The position numbers were made by a program, and so were the translations under genes. Below the pieces are notes generated by a model. The model did no database searches and had not been told where the DNA came from. It saw only the letters and a program-made list of their open reading frames with translations. Below are positions 1-11,876 of a stretch of DNA of 64,000 bases, piece after piece (positions within the stretch are counted from its first letter, which is position 1; each line of letters begins with the position of its first letter). The stretch covers positions 3,869,501 through 3,933,500 of the forward strand of contig NZ_CP020028.1 of the NCBI RefSeq assembly GCF_002240415.1. The letters run 5' to 3'. This stretch comes from Paenibacillus kribbensis. Lineage in GTDB: Bacteria > Bacillota > Bacilli > Paenibacillales > Paenibacillaceae.

Positions 1-208
1 ACTTTGGCGAGCAAGTATGACTAAAATCTTTTAACCCAATTCCTATTTATTTAAGTTTGCTTTTTTCGAAAAAATACCCATATTTATCCCAATATTAGGA
101 TTTTCGCAGAATGAAGGTGAAGAAGACGAACTTCCAAAGTTCGCCTCCTACACTAAAAGATAAAATCAAATCGGCAAGCCGACAATTTTGCAATTTATAA
201 CAATCCTT

Positions 209-237
209 AAAACCCTTGATATACAAAGGTTTTTTCT
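209..237 (+). terminator. Probable rho-independent terminator downstream of a gene left of the window
   Basis: An imperfect hairpin (AACCCTTG / CAAAGGTT around ATATA) is followed by a T-rich run on the plus strand. It lies just past the sufB stop, so it would separate the suf operon from a convergent gene outside the window; it may act in both directions. The first 200 bases hold no supported gene, only AT-rich sequence and a small 7-bp hairpin near 127-143. Confidence 0.5.
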
Positions 238-240
238 TTG

Positions 241-1638
241 TTATCCAATAGACCCTTCCATCTCGAACTTGATCAAACGGTTCATTTCCACCGCATACTC
301 CATCGGCAGCTCTTTGGTGAACGGCTCGATAAAGCCCATAACGATCATTTGTGTCGCTTCTGCTTCGGTCAGACCACGGCTCATCAGATAGAACAGCTGA
401 TCTTCTGAAACCTTGGACACCGTTGCCTCGTGCTCAAGCGTAATATCGTCGTTCATGATTTCATTATAAGGAATCGTATCGGAGGTCGACTGGTTATCCA
501 AAATCAACGTATCGCACTTGATATTCGATTTTGCACCTTGAGCCTGACGACCGAAGGAAGCCAATCCGCGATACGTAACTTTACCGCCATGCTTACTGAT
601 CGACTTGGATACAATGGTCGATGTAGTATCTGGCGCCAAGTGGATCATTTTTGCCCCTGCATCCTGATGCTGGCCTTTGCCTGCAACTGCGATGGACAAG
701 ACCATACCTTTGGCTCCGCGGCCTTTCAGTACAACGGCTGGATACTTCATCGTCAGCTTGGAACCGATGTTGCCATCGACCCATTCCATTGTTGCATTTT
801 CTTCGGCAACCGCACGTTTGGTTACCAGGTTGTAGATGTTTGGTGCCCAGTTTTGGATCGTTGTGTAACGAACGCGCGCGTTCTTCTTACAAATAATTTC
901 CACCACGGCGCTATGCAGCGAGTTCGTGCTGTAAATCGGAGCCGTACAGCCTTCTACATAATGCACAAAGCTGTCTTCATCGGCAATAATGAGCGTACGC
1001 TCAAATTGTCCCATGTTTTCCGAGTTAATGCGGAAGTATGCCTGCAATGGAACCTCACATTTTACACCTTTTGGTACGTAGATAAAGCTGCCGCCTGACC
1101 ATACCGCACTGTTTAGTGCTGCAAACTTATTGTCCGCAGGAGGCACAACTGTTGCAAAGTACTCTTTCAGAATTTCAGGATGCTCACGCAGCGCTGTATC
1201 AGTGTCCATGAAAATAACGCCCTGCTCTTCCAGATCCTTTTGCATGCTATGGTAAACAACCTCGGATTCATACTGTGCAGATACACCAGCCAAAAACTTT
1301 TGCTCCGCTTCAGGAATCCCCAGTTTATCAAAGGTTTCCTTAATTTCCGTAGGAACCTCTTCCCATGTTTTCCCTTGTTTCTCGGAAGGTCTTACATAGT
1401 ACTGGATATCATCGAAATCCAGCTCATCCATATCCCCGCCCCAGGTTGGCATTGGCATTTTTTCAAACTGCTTCAATGCTTTCAGACGGAATTCCAACAT
1501 CCAATCCGGTTCACCTTTAATTTTGGAGATTTCTTTTACAATTTCCGGAGTGAGACCCTTACCTGTTTGGAAAATGGATTTGTGCTCGTCACGAAAGCCA
1601 TATTTATACTCTTCCATTTCCGGCGCTTTCTTGGCCAT
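241..1638 (-). CDS. sufB: Fe-S cluster assembly scaffold protein SufB
   Basis: 465-residue SufB, the last gene of a sufC-D-S-U-B operon. SufB forms the SufBC2D complex in the cytosol, on which nascent Fe-S clusters are built from SufS/SufU-delivered sulfur. The family's C-terminal beta-helix core is clear, with the conserved [29 protein letters not shown] and LYLMSRGL-like ([13 protein letters not shown]) segments. The paralogue SufD two genes upstream shares the same C-terminal pattern. I chose the ATG at 1638 ([12 protein letters not shown]) because GGAGG lies 10 bases before it; the in-frame TTG three codons upstream is too close to that site. Length matches Bacillus SufB. Confidence 0.97.
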   Translation of the reverse strand: MAKKAPEMEEYKYGFRDEHKSIFQTGKGLTPEIVKEISKIKGEPDWMLEFRLKALKQFEKMPMPTWGGDMDELDFDDIQYYVRPSEKQGKTWEEVPTEIKETFDKLGIPEAEQKFLAGVSAQYESEVVYHSMQKDLEEQGVIFMDTDTALREHPEILKEYFATVVPPADNKFAALNSAVWSGGSFIYVPKGVKCEVPLQAYFRINSENMGQFERTLIIADEDSFVHYVEGCTAPIYSTNSLHSAVVEIICKKNARVRYTTIQNWAPNIYNLVTKRAVAEENATMEWVDGNIGSKLTMKYPAVVLKGRGAKGMVLSIAVAGKGQHQDAGAKMIHLAPDTTSTIVSKSISKHGGKVTYRGLASFGRQAQGAKSNIKCDTLILDNQSTSDTIPYNEIMNDDITLEHEATVSKVSEDQLFYLMSRGLTEAEATQMIVMGFIEPFTKELPMEYAVEMNRLIKFEMEGSIG

Positions 1639-1668
1639 GTTTCTCAAACCTCCTCTATCCTAGTTAAA

Positions 1669-4605
<2,937 letters not shown>

Positions 4606-4628
4606 CAGTTTTCCTCCTCGCTTCCGGC

Positions 4629-5411
4629 TTACGCCTCTTGTCCTACAGTTTCATCAACGATGCCCAGCTCTTCCTTGATCCAGTCGTAACCGTCCGCTTC
4701 CAGACGCTCAGCCAGCTCAGGACCACCGGATTTAACGATACGTCCTTGCATCATTACATGAACATAATCAGGCTTAATATAGTTCAACAGACGTTGATAG
4801 TGAGTAATCACGAGGAAGCCACGATCTTCAGAACGCATAGCGTTGACGCCGTTAGCCACGATTCTCAAAGCATCGATATCAAGACCGGAGTCGATTTCGT
4901 CAAGAATGACAATTTTCGGGTCAATCATCATCATTTGCAGAATTTCATTCCGTTTTTTCTCACCGCCGGAAAAGCCTTCGTTCAAATAACGATGAGCAAA
5001 CTCCGGATTCATTTCGAGCTCCTTCATTTTGCTTTCCATTTGACGAATAAACTTGATCAGGGAAATTTCTTGTCCTTCTTCACGGCGTGCATTAATGGCA
5101 CTACGCAAAAAGTCAGAGTTTGTTACCCCTGCAATTTCACTCGGATACTGCATCGCCAGGAACAATCCCGCGCGTGCGCGCTCATCCACTTCCATGTCCA
5201 GCACGTCTTCTCCATCCAAGGTTACGTTGCCCTCTGTGACTTCATATTTAGGATGACCCATCAAAGCGGAAGCCAATGTACTTTTACCTGTTCCGTTAGG
5301 ACCCATGATAGCGTGGATTTCTCCACCCTTCATTTCAAGGTTAATACCTTTCAAAATTTCCTTACCTTCAATGGTCGCTTTGAGACCTTCAATCTTAAAG
5401 TTTGTAGCCAT
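4629..5411 (-). CDS. sufC: Fe-S assembly ATPase SufC
   Basis: 260-residue ABC-type ATPase, first gene of the operon, which drives conformational change in SufBC2D. Walker A GPNGTGKSTL, signature GFSGGEKKR, Walker B IVILDEIDSGLD and the H-loop region VITHYQRLL are all present. An upstream open frame could add 47 residues, but the start is set at MATNFKIEGL (5411) because GGAGG precedes it by about 8 bases and SufC proteins begin there. Confidence 0.97.
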   Translation of the reverse strand: MATNFKIEGLKATIEGKEILKGINLEMKGGEIHAIMGPNGTGKSTLASALMGHPKYEVTEGNVTLDGEDVLDMEVDERARAGLFLAMQYPSEIAGVTNSDFLRSAINARREEGQEISLIKFIRQMESKMKELEMNPEFAHRYLNEGFSGGEKKRNEILQMMMIDPKIVILDEIDSGLDIDALRIVANGVNAMRSEDRGFLVITHYQRLLNYIKPDYVHVMMQGRIVKSGGPELAERLEADGYDWIKEELGIVDETVGQEA

Positions 5412-5532
5412 ATTCGGAATACCCTCCAAAAATTGTAGTGTGGTGTCGAAATCAGAAAGTATATTTAAACAGGGGAGCCCCCTGATTTCAAGCAGAAAAA
5501 TAGTTAAAAATTTATTTATAATCATTCTAAAC

Positions 5533-5551
5533 TGATTCTCAATGATTCTCA
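5533..5551. promoter_or_regulatory. Direct repeat at the suf promoter, candidate operator
   Basis: Two identical 9-mers, TGATTCTCA, separated by one base, lie just downstream of the likely -10 element of the suf promoter. The half-sites resemble Fur-type TGAGAAT hexamers, but they are arranged as a direct rather than an inverted repeat. Control of suf by an iron- or stress-responsive repressor is inference. Confidence 0.4.
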
Positions 5552-5557
5552 AGTTAT

Positions 5558-5585
5558 TTTATAATAAATATCTTTGATGGTGCAA
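5558..5585 (-). promoter_or_regulatory. Candidate sigma-A promoter of sufCDSUB
   Basis: On the minus strand TTGCAC is followed after 16 bases by TATAAA, about 150 bases before sufC. It is a near-consensus housekeeping promoter in an AT-rich stretch. The 5412-5848 gap otherwise holds only the repeat downstream of it and the dps terminator. Confidence 0.45.
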
Positions 5586-5720
5586 GCAATAGACACGCGT
5601 TATGTGCCTTTCTTCATAAAATGTTCATCCTCCCCAGCACACAAATAGCCAAATGCATCCTCCAGATCATTATAAACTTACTTTTGTGCTAACTTGAGGT
5701 GGAAAATTCTTCTTTTATCC

Positions 5721-5760
5721 ATAAAAACGCTACTGACAGCAGAACGTCAGTAGCGTTTTA
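5721..5760 (-). terminator. Rho-independent terminator after dps
   Basis: A perfect 14-bp stem (AAAACGCTACTGAC and its complement) with an 8-base loop ends in a T run on the minus strand, about 90 bases beyond the dps stop. Confidence 0.85.
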
Positions 5761-5848
5761 CATGTAAAGGGTTTATTACAGAATGCCCATCATCCGTATG
5801 GGTGCTATTAAACTGCCCGAATTCACATTTAACCGAAATTTCTTCTGA

Positions 5849-6322
5849 TTAGCCGAGATAGGAACGCAGCATCCACATATGCTTCTCCAAATCGGCTTTG
5901 TAGCCGATCAGCAAATCTGCGGTAGGTTGATCGGAAGAGCTTTCTGCCAGCTCAATCCCTTCTTGAAACTCTTCACATACAGTTGCAAAGTCCTCAATTA
6001 AGGTTTGTACCATTTTGGGGGCATCTTCATTGCCGGTTGCCTCGTGAATGGAGGACAGCTCCAGGTATTCTTTTAGCGTTGCGGAAGGTGAACCTTTCAA
6101 TGCGAGCAGCCGCTCGGCGATCTCGTCCATCTTCAACGTAATTTCATTGTACAACTCTTCAAATTTAGCATGCAGTGTATAAAAACTGGAGCCTTTCACA
6201 TACCAGTGGTAATTATGAATTTTCACATATAACACATTCAGGTTAGCGACTTGACGGTTTAAAAGCTCCTCCACCGAATTGGTTTGTGTATTTTTCGAGT
6301 TACTTGTTGTTTTAGCCATCAT
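5849..6322 (-). CDS. Dps-family DNA-binding / ferritin-like protein
   Basis: About 157 residues. Dps proteins form dodecamers that oxidise and store iron with peroxide and protect DNA. Family features are YVKIHNYHWYVKG (ferroxidase histidines), FYTLHAKFEELYNEI, and MDEIAERLLALKGSP near mid-protein. The N-terminus is short and Ser/Thr/Asn-rich (AKTTSNSKNTQTNS). Two adjacent ATGs (6322, 6319) follow AAGGAAGGG; either could be used. The upstream leader holds a possible 13-codon peptide. It may be the general-stress Dps or the MrgA type; the sequence alone does not decide. Confidence 0.9.
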   Translation of the reverse strand: MMAKTTSNSKNTQTNSVEELLNRQVANLNVLYVKIHNYHWYVKGSSFYTLHAKFEELYNEITLKMDEIAERLLALKGSPSATLKEYLELSSIHEATGNEDAPKMVQTLIEDFATVCEEFQEGIELAESSSDQPTADLLIGYKADLEKHMWMLRSYLG

Positions 6323-6368
6323 AAATCCCTTCCTTTTTATTAAATTGACATTCATAAACGACTACCCT

Positions 6369-6410
6369 TTATCCATCGTCATGCTGACGAGGAGACTCTA
6401 GCGGCATCAT
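6369..6410 (-). CDS. Possible 13-codon leader peptide upstream of dps
   Basis: On the minus strand AGGTGA stands 5 bases before ATGATG, opening a 13-residue frame (MMPLESPRQHDDG) that stops 47 bases before dps. The same stretch contains two short palindromes, CATCATGATG over the start and TCGTCA/TGACGA over the end, and the motif AAAGGGTA appears on each side. This could be a leader peptide or part of a structured 5' leader. I do not recognise a named riboswitch class here, and no S-box for the divergent mtnK was seen. Confidence 0.3.
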   Translation of the reverse strand: MMPLESPRQHDDG

Positions 6411-6592
6411 GATGATCACCTACCGGACGTCTGCTTATTCATTACCCTTTCTGCATGGCGATGAAACCAAGAAAAAAAATGTACAAAACTTCACTGATTT
6501 TCGTTATACTTTCTCTAACCTATCAAAATACTTGGTTTAATATTGTAATATTTTTCGTATTTTACCGCGCACAATTTATGGAGGTGACTTCG

Positions 6593-7816
6593 TTGTCCCA
6601 ATATCATCCTTTAACGACAGAAGAAGCAATCGAGTTCGTGAAGAACATCCCCGGATTTTTTAGTCAGGAAGCCCGTCTGAAATGCCGAGAAATCGGTGAT
6701 GGCAACCTGAATCTGGTTTTTCATATTACGGATTCTGAATCTGACAAGAGTATCATTGCCAAACAGGCACTTCCCTATGTGAAGATTATAGGTGAATCCT
6801 GGCCGCTGTCGCTGGATCGTGCTCGCATTGAACGCGAGGCACTTCAGCAGGAACATCAAATTTGCCCTGAACTGGTTCCTGCCGTACTAGCCTTTGACGA
6901 CGAGCTTGCGTTGACCGTGATGGAAGATCTTAGCTCACACACCATCATGCGCAAGGGATTAATAGAAGGAAATACCTATCCGCATTTTGCCGATCATATC
7001 GGAGAGTTTCTGGCGCGCACGCTCTTTTTCACTTCCGATTTGGGCATGAATCAGCAGGCTAAAAAAGACCTGGTTAAACGCTTTATTAACCCGGAGCTCT
7101 GTAAAATAACGGAGGATCTTATTCTGGATGAACCATATCGATTCTCGGATAATAACAACTACGGTGAGTATATTGAAGACGAAGCAGAGGTACTCCGGAC
7201 AGATCAGGCCCTTCATCTGGAAGTGGCTTTGCTGCGGGAAAAGTTTCTGACACGGACAGAAGCGCTGCTGCACGGCGATCTTCACACTGGCAGTATTTTT
7301 GTAACAACAGAGTCTACCAAAGTCATTGATCCCGAATTTGCCTACTACGGGCCGATGGGCTTTGATATCGGAGCGGTAATTGCCAATCTGCTATTGAACT
7401 ACGCAGCCCAGCCCGGCTGGATTTCTGGGGAGACGGCTGTACAGGAACGCCGTGACTGGCTTTTGCAGACAGCGATTCAGGTGTGGGAGCAGTTTGAAGG
7501 CAGATTCCGCAAGCTTTGGGACGAGCATGTCACCGACCCTATGGCACGTACGACCGGATATCAGGATTTGTATCTTCAAAAAGTGCTGCAAGATACGATC
7601 GGTTTTGCAGGCTGCAAAGTGATTCGCCGCATTATCAGCCTGTCGCATGTAGCGGATATCGATACAATTGCCGATCCTGACCTCAAGGAAGCCGCTGAAC
7701 GTCTGGCGTTATCTATCGGAAAAAACCTAGTTCTGCGCAACCGTAAGCTGCATTCGATTCAGGAACTGGGAGACATTGTTCGGACAGCAACGGCTGTCCA
7801 AAATAAAGGAGCTTAA
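6593..7816 (+). CDS. mtnK: Methylthioribose kinase MtnK
   Basis: 407 residues starting at TTG (6593), which sits 5 bases after a GGAGGTGA site; the longer upstream frame lacks such a site and encodes an AT-rich hydrophobic stretch not seen in the family. MtnK phosphorylates 5-methylthioribose on C1, an early step of the methionine salvage pathway. The choline-kinase-like fold shows in [13 protein letters not shown] (catalytic loop) and [17 protein letters not shown] (metal-binding loop). It overlaps mtnA by one base, so the two consecutive pathway steps are co-translated. Confidence 0.95.
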   Translation: MSQYHPLTTEEAIEFVKNIPGFFSQEARLKCREIGDGNLNLVFHITDSESDKSIIAKQALPYVKIIGESWPLSLDRARIEREALQQEHQICPELVPAVLAFDDELALTVMEDLSSHTIMRKGLIEGNTYPHFADHIGEFLARTLFFTSDLGMNQQAKKDLVKRFINPELCKITEDLILDEPYRFSDNNNYGEYIEDEAEVLRTDQALHLEVALLREKFLTRTEALLHGDLHTGSIFVTTESTKVIDPEFAYYGPMGFDIGAVIANLLLNYAAQPGWISGETAVQERRDWLLQTAIQVWEQFEGRFRKLWDEHVTDPMARTTGYQDLYLQKVLQDTIGFAGCKVIRRIISLSHVADIDTIADPDLKEAAERLALSIGKNLVLRNRKLHSIQELGDIVRTATAVQNKGA

Positions 7817-8934
7817 TGGATATGAGTGAAAAGAAGCAATCCACCCCCGTAACCTCTGCTGAAGCCGAAGTATCCAGCGGTCAGGCTCTGTCTTCGCTGG
7901 TGTGGAAAGGCGACCGCTTGTCCATGCTGGATCAGCGTCTGCTGCCCGAAACGATTGTCATGCTGGATTTGTTCACAGCCGAGGAAGTGTGGGATGGCAT
8001 TCATACGATGAAGGTACGCGGTGCGCCTGCCATCGGCATGGCTGCGGCCTACGGCGTAGTACTGGGAGCTTCCGCCTACAGCAACGAAGACGCTGCCGGA
8101 TGGCTGGAGCATGTACACGGTGTGTGCGGGTATTTGGCTACATCACGACCAACTGCCGTGAACCTGTTCTGGGCATTGGACCGCATGAAGAAGCGGGCCG
8201 GGGAACTTATCGCTGAGGCTGGTGGAGGACTGGTGGAGGACTGGAATGCCGGGCTGGAGCGTGAAGCGATAGCCATTCAGGCAGAGGATGAGGAAGTATG
8301 CCGCCAGATCGGCATCCATGCTTTACCTTTGTTCGAGGACGGAATGGGCGTACTCACTCACTGCAATGCTGGCGGATTGGCAACAGCAAAATACGGAACA
8401 GCGCTCGCGCCCATGTACCTTGCGCAGGAGAATGGCATCCACCTGAAAGTATTTGCCGACGAAACCCGCCCTGTGTTGCAGGGTGCGCGCCTGACCGCTT
8501 TCGAGCTTCAGCAGGCAGGCATTGACGTAACGCTGCTCTGTGACAATATGGCGGGCATGGTGATGTCCAAAGGATGGGTACAGGCCGTCATTGTCGGCAC
8601 GGACCGAGTGGCCGCTAACGGCGATGTGGCCAACAAAATCGGCACCTATAGCCTGGCTGTGCTGGCAAAGGCGCATGGCATTCCTTTTTATGTAGCTTCG
8701 CCGCTGTCTACAATTGATTTGCAGACCGCAACAGGCGCAGATATCCCCATTGAGGAACGTTCTGCGGAGGAGGTTACGGAAAGCTTTGGCAAAAGGACAG
8801 CTCCGCAGGGCATCAAAGTCTACAACCCGGCTTTTGACATTACCCCTCATGAGTACATTACCGCCATCATTACCGAAAAAGGGATTGTCCAAGCTCCCTT
8901 TAACGACAGTCTGACCGCTTTGTTTGCGGATTAA
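7816..8934 (+). CDS. mtnA: Methylthioribose-1-phosphate isomerase MtnA
   Basis: 372 residues. It isomerises 5-methylthioribose-1-phosphate to the ribulose form in methionine salvage. Conserved stretches are [24 protein letters not shown] (active-site cysteine), [16 protein letters not shown] and [19 protein letters not shown] (active-site aspartate). The start shares its A with the mtnK stop (TAATG); AAAGGAG lies 5 bases before it. No further mtn genes follow in this window, so the rest of the pathway must lie elsewhere. Confidence 0.96.
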   Translation: MDMSEKKQSTPVTSAEAEVSSGQALSSLVWKGDRLSMLDQRLLPETIVMLDLFTAEEVWDGIHTMKVRGAPAIGMAAAYGVVLGASAYSNEDAAGWLEHVHGVCGYLATSRPTAVNLFWALDRMKKRAGELIAEAGGGLVEDWNAGLEREAIAIQAEDEEVCRQIGIHALPLFEDGMGVLTHCNAGGLATAKYGTALAPMYLAQENGIHLKVFADETRPVLQGARLTAFELQQAGIDVTLLCDNMAGMVMSKGWVQAVIVGTDRVAANGDVANKIGTYSLAVLAKAHGIPFYVASPLSTIDLQTATGADIPIEERSAEEVTESFGKRTAPQGIKVYNPAFDITPHEYITAIITEKGIVQAPFNDSLTALFAD

Positions 8935-9005
8935 TCTGTTCTTGCAGATCAAACAGCTCGTATAAGGGCTAAAATTGCTTTAGTGATATAGGGATTCCTC
9001 ATCAA

Positions 9006-9036
9006 AAAGACCGGAGCCAATAAGCTCCGGTTTATT
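9006..9036 (+). terminator. Terminator after mtnKA
   Basis: ACCGGAGC / GCTCCGGT stem with a CAATAA loop followed by TTTATTCGTTT. It lies between the convergent mtnA and the yunC-like gene and may serve both. Confidence 0.8.
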
Positions 9037-9083
9037 CGTTTCTTGCTCCTCTTCTTTTGTGCGGCATAGTATATTAACTTTAT

Positions 9084-9386
9084 TTAGACTAGTTTTAAAA
9101 GTGCTTCGTATCCTGGCATACCTGGCTTGATCCCCAGTTGCTCCGCCTCCGTCGTCACCGATTCCATCGGCGCTTCCAGCAATTGCTCCAGTGTTTTAAC
9201 CCCCACAGCCCGTGCAGCAAGAATTTTCCGATCCGCCAGCCGCTCATTGAGCAATCCAACATCCAGTGCACCACACATGATGTAACCACGGGAGTTAGAG
9301 ATCGTCAACAGCGTTGTTTTAGGCAGTTTGACCTCGACTCCGATAAATGTATGCTCACCCACTTGTATAGGTTCCATGTGTATCAT
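9084..9386 (-). CDS. YunC-like DUF1805 protein
   Basis: 100 residues from the ATG at 9386. It matches my memory of B. subtilis YunC, including VEVKLPKTTLL, GYIMCGALDVGLLNE and ILAARAVGVKTLEQLLEAP. Function is unknown; the family is a small alpha/beta fold protein. A strong AGGAGGTG lies 12 bases before this ATG; the in-frame extension upstream (to 9437) would read through that site and is unlikely. It is followed by a stretch of repeats rather than another gene. Confidence 0.85.
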   Translation of the reverse strand: MIHMEPIQVGEHTFIGVEVKLPKTTLLTISNSRGYIMCGALDVGLLNERLADRKILAARAVGVKTLEQLLEAPMESVTTEAEQLGIKPGMPGYEALLKLV

Positions 9387-9510
9387 GGTTATTACATGCA
9401 CCTCCTCTTTGTTCATCCGGGATATTTTATGCATCATTTTCGGGTGGGTGTGGACGTCCGTGGATACCTATAAAATATTTAGAGGCTTATTCATGTATAA
9501 CAGAACAGGC

Positions 9511-9544
9511 AATAAAAAGGCTAGACGGATAACTCCATCTAACC
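9511..9544 (-). terminator. Terminator of a lost alo-type gene
   Basis: On the minus strand a 10-bp stem (GGTTAGATGG / CCGTCTAGCC) is followed by TTTTTATT. It sits directly after the 3' remnant at 9541-9708 and resembles the terminator at 15453-15492 after the intact alo pair, which shares the CCGTCT arm and a downstream caata-aaacaggt-like flank. Confidence 0.7.
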
Positions 9545-9708
9545 TCTTGATCATAGTCAATTTTCTAGGTTCTACTATGATCTTGAACTTGAGACCATTT
9601 TATTTTCACATTCCTAGAAGGTCGGGACCAACTTACTCTTCATACTTTAGATTCCGTAGACTTCCCTCGTATGAGCAGATGCATGTTTTTTAAGTTACGT
9701 AAACAACA
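9541..9708 (-). pseudogene. Duplicated 3' end of an AloR-type receptor gene with degenerate peptide gene
   Basis: About 165 bases nearly identical to 11776-11956, which covers the last codons of the receptor gene at 11866-13239 and its downstream region. Only the end of the receptor frame remains, with a small deletion, and the overlapping peptide frame reads MKSKLVPTF then stops. The similarity ends at the terminator on one side and inside the receptor frame on the other. It is best read as the scar of a third receptor gene lost by deletion. Confidence 0.75.
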
Positions 9709-9745
9709 GTTATTTTTTGTAGCCATCAGAATTAAAGTTTGCTCT

Positions 9746-10294
9746 TTATTCAAACTTCTTTAAGTACCGTGGGGGTACATGATCGGCAAGCCAAACACCA
9801 TTGTTTGCTTTATAAAACTTCACTTGCTTACCCAATGCCTTTGCTGTGTCTACTTCGAGAATAACTAGTTCTCCACGTCTTTTGCCCGCTAAGATTGCAA
9901 ACTCAAGGGATTCAGACAGATGTACATACTTTCTGCCCATTGGTTTAATACCTTCAGTGAGGATTTTATTTAGTACCTTTGTGTTTGTACCGTGATATAG
10001 AATTGTTGGTGGAGTAGCTTCCTTATAATCTAATCTGCCTGCGCTGTGTCCATAATTAGCCCTTATGTACCCATTAACAATCTCATACCTTTGCTTTGCA
10101 CAATTCTTTACTACTTGCTTGATATCCGACTCACTGGCATCAGTCCATCTATTCTCTGATCTAATCCCTTTAATCAGGTCCTGAATATCACAATAGCCCT
10201 CATGATCCAGAGCAATTCCAAATTGTTCAGGTGTGTGTCTCAGAATTTTACTCATAAATTTACTTAGACTTTCTTCTTGTTTTGTTGTTAACAT
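9746..10294 (-). CDS. kptA: RNA 2'-phosphotransferase, KptA/Tpt1 family
   Basis: 182 residues. KptA/Tpt1 enzymes move an internal 2'-phosphate of RNA to NAD+, giving ADP-ribose 1'',2''-cyclic phosphate; in eukaryotes this finishes tRNA splicing, while in bacteria the natural substrate is unclear. Visible motifs are SKILRHTPEQFGI (N-terminal lobe), IRANYGHS, LYHGT, KPMGRKYVHLS and WLADHVPPRYL, which carry the family's Arg-His-Arg-Arg type active-site pattern. AAGGAG stands 6 bases before ATG. It is a single gene bordered by remnants, which suggests horizontal gain. Confidence 0.93.
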   Translation of the reverse strand: MLTTKQEESLSKFMSKILRHTPEQFGIALDHEGYCDIQDLIKGIRSENRWTDASESDIKQVVKNCAKQRYEIVNGYIRANYGHSAGRLDYKEATPPTILYHGTNTKVLNKILTEGIKPMGRKYVHLSESLEFAILAGKRRGELVILEVDTAKALGKQVKFYKANNGVWLADHVPPRYLKKFE

Positions 10295-10408
10295 TATATA
10301 CTCCTTCTAATGTAATATTTGTTTTATCTATAGTAACCGATCCCATGATTCATAACGTCTTGTGAAATAAAATACTGATTCATAAATCGGTTTCAATTGT
10401 TGTGAAAC

Positions 10409-10703
10409 TCAGATTTTGTTTAATCGGTCTATAACACTGCACAGCATATCTACTACTTGGTGACACTCTGCAATTTCTTCTATTGTATACTCGACCAATA
10501 GCGTGAACAATCTCCTTTTCACATGTTCCCCCAGCTTCTCGCCATTCTCAATACGAGATAATATCAATGGACTCAAGAAAATACACAGACAATGATTCCA
10601 CAGGATTCACAACGTACAATTGCATGAAGTGTTCATCTGATAGCTGATTACTCTGAAGGTATTCGTCCTTCAATGGTGAAGTAAAAGTAATGTACTTTCA
10701 CCG
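10409..10703 (-). pseudogene. Degraded small gene, frameshifted
   Basis: On the minus strand a protein-like frame reads (..)FTSPLKDEYLQSNQLSDEH and VVNPVESLSVYFLESIDII, then continues only after a shift as LSRIENGEKLGEHVKRRLF and ends VVDMLCSVIDRLNKI-stop. No start codon or ribosome site fits. I do not recognise the family; the composition looks like an accessory or phage-type regulator. Confidence 0.4.
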
Positions 10704-10990
10704 TTAACGTTGATTAATTAGGCTAATGAAATCATTACGGCGTTCAACTGTATTGAGGTTGACTTGCATATCATTGCGGATACCTGTTGCTTCATGAGGA
10801 ATATTGAGCATGTTAATCAGATCATTAGTGGTAAGATTGGTATTGTACAGGGACTCAATGATACGAGTCCAGTCGTCGTTACCATGTTCAAATACCTGGA
10901 TAGCGTCTGAGACGTTTAGGCCAACAGTCTTCCATTTATGGTCAAGATATCTGTAATGTGGTAGCAGTATAAGACTGTTTCAGCGTCTCT
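10704..10990 (-). pseudogene. Fragment of an unrecognised protein gene
   Basis: An open minus-strand stretch of about 90 codons ends at TAA (10704-10706) and contains KWKTVGLNVSDAIQVFEHG and LTTNDLINMLNIPHEATGI. It lacks a credible start and is closed upstream by a stop, so it is a 3' remnant. It lies directly upstream of the frameshifted remnant at 10409-10703, perhaps once the same operon. No family recognised. Confidence 0.4.
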
Positions 10991-11047
10991 CTATTCTGAT
11001 TCCCAAACTGGTACTGCAAAAAGAAGCCCAAATGACTGAGGTGTTTT

Positions 11048-11416
11048 ATGCGCTTGATTTGTTTAGTATTATTAATGATCCTTACATCATGCTCAAATGT
11101 AACAAACAGTTCGACCCAAGAGGTGAGTACTGAATATGAAAATGTTCAAGAACTTAACAATTTACCTGTTCCCAGCACGGCCATCGAAGTTGATGAAAAA
11201 TCTGCTAAAGATTTAAAAAAATACGAAGTTCCTCAACCTTTTGAAAATTTTAATGCAGCATATCAAGAAGAACTTAAAGGTGAGGGGTGGGAATTAACTG
11301 AAGTCGAAAGCAACAAAGTAATATCAGTAGAGAAAAACAATATTAAGTACTTACTGATTATCACTAAAAGTTCTGACACTCAAACAACCAAAGTTACAGT
11401 TAGAAAAAATTCTTAA
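11048..11416 (+). CDS. Small lipoprotein of unknown function
   Basis: 122 residues. The N-terminus is a lipoprotein signal (MRLICLVLLMILTSCSN, lipobox L-T-S-C at residue 15), so the protein should be anchored to the outer face of the membrane. The remainder is acidic and lysine-rich with no known domain. GAGGTG lies 4 bases before ATG and a terminator follows directly. It has no operon partner. Confidence 0.75.
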   Translation: MRLICLVLLMILTSCSNVTNSSTQEVSTEYENVQELNNLPVPSTAIEVDEKSAKDLKKYEVPQPFENFNAAYQEELKGEGWELTEVESNKVISVEKNNIKYLLIITKSSDTQTTKVTVRKNS

Positions 11417-11440
11417 GACCCCGCACGGGGTCTTTATTTA
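11413..11440 (+). terminator. Terminator after the small lipoprotein gene
   Basis: AAGACCCCG / CGGGGTCTT stem with a CAC loop overlaps the stop codon and is followed by TATTTAT. From here to 11775 no gene is evident; the stretch is AT-rich. Confidence 0.85.
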
Positions 11441-11840
11441 TGTCATAAATAGGAAAGTCTCAAAATCCCCGTGAATCTCACCTGTGCTGGCTTAACGCTC
11501 TCTTTTGAAATTATCTCATTTACTATTCTCTTCCCTGCTGATATTTATACAAATATCTTCTTTTTAATAACCTTTCAATAGATTTGTTATGGATCAACTC
11601 AACTCAAACAACCATTTGAGCAGACCTTACAGGAGTATGATGCACAATCACATGCTTATCCCCCTCAAAAAGGTCACAAATGCGGTCACAAAATTCTGTC
11701 GTTTATAAGATTTTAATAGAATGAAACAGTACAGATCAGTAAATTAAAAATTGCTATGAAAGCTTGTAATGCTTGAACCTCTTGATCATAGTCAATTTTC
11801 CAGGTTCTACTGTGATCTTGAACTTGAGACCATTTTATTT

Positions 11841-11876
11841 TCACATTCCTAGAAGGGCGATCAACTTACTCTTCAT
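11841..11876 (-). pseudogene. Degenerate pro-peptide gene overlapping the 3' end of the receptor gene
   Basis: In the intact pair at 15529-17017 the peptide gene starts inside the last codons of the receptor. At the same place here an ATG opens MKSKLIALLGM and then stops, with the following bases still open in another frame. A signal-peptide start is recognisable but no exported C-terminal pheromone is encoded, so the cognate peptide seems lost. Confidence 0.5.

Noticed and set aside
430..1098. Long plus-strand frame inside sufB
   Set aside because: Antisense shadow of a clear real gene, with no start site and unnatural composition.
6455..6592. Extended N-terminus of MtnK
   Set aside because: The upstream frame lacks a ribosome site and encodes a hydrophobic stretch absent from the family; the TTG at 6593 follows GGAGGTGA.
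6356..6592. S-box (SAM) riboswitch before mtnK
   Set aside because: Known to control this operon in Bacillus, but the conserved core sequences are not found here.
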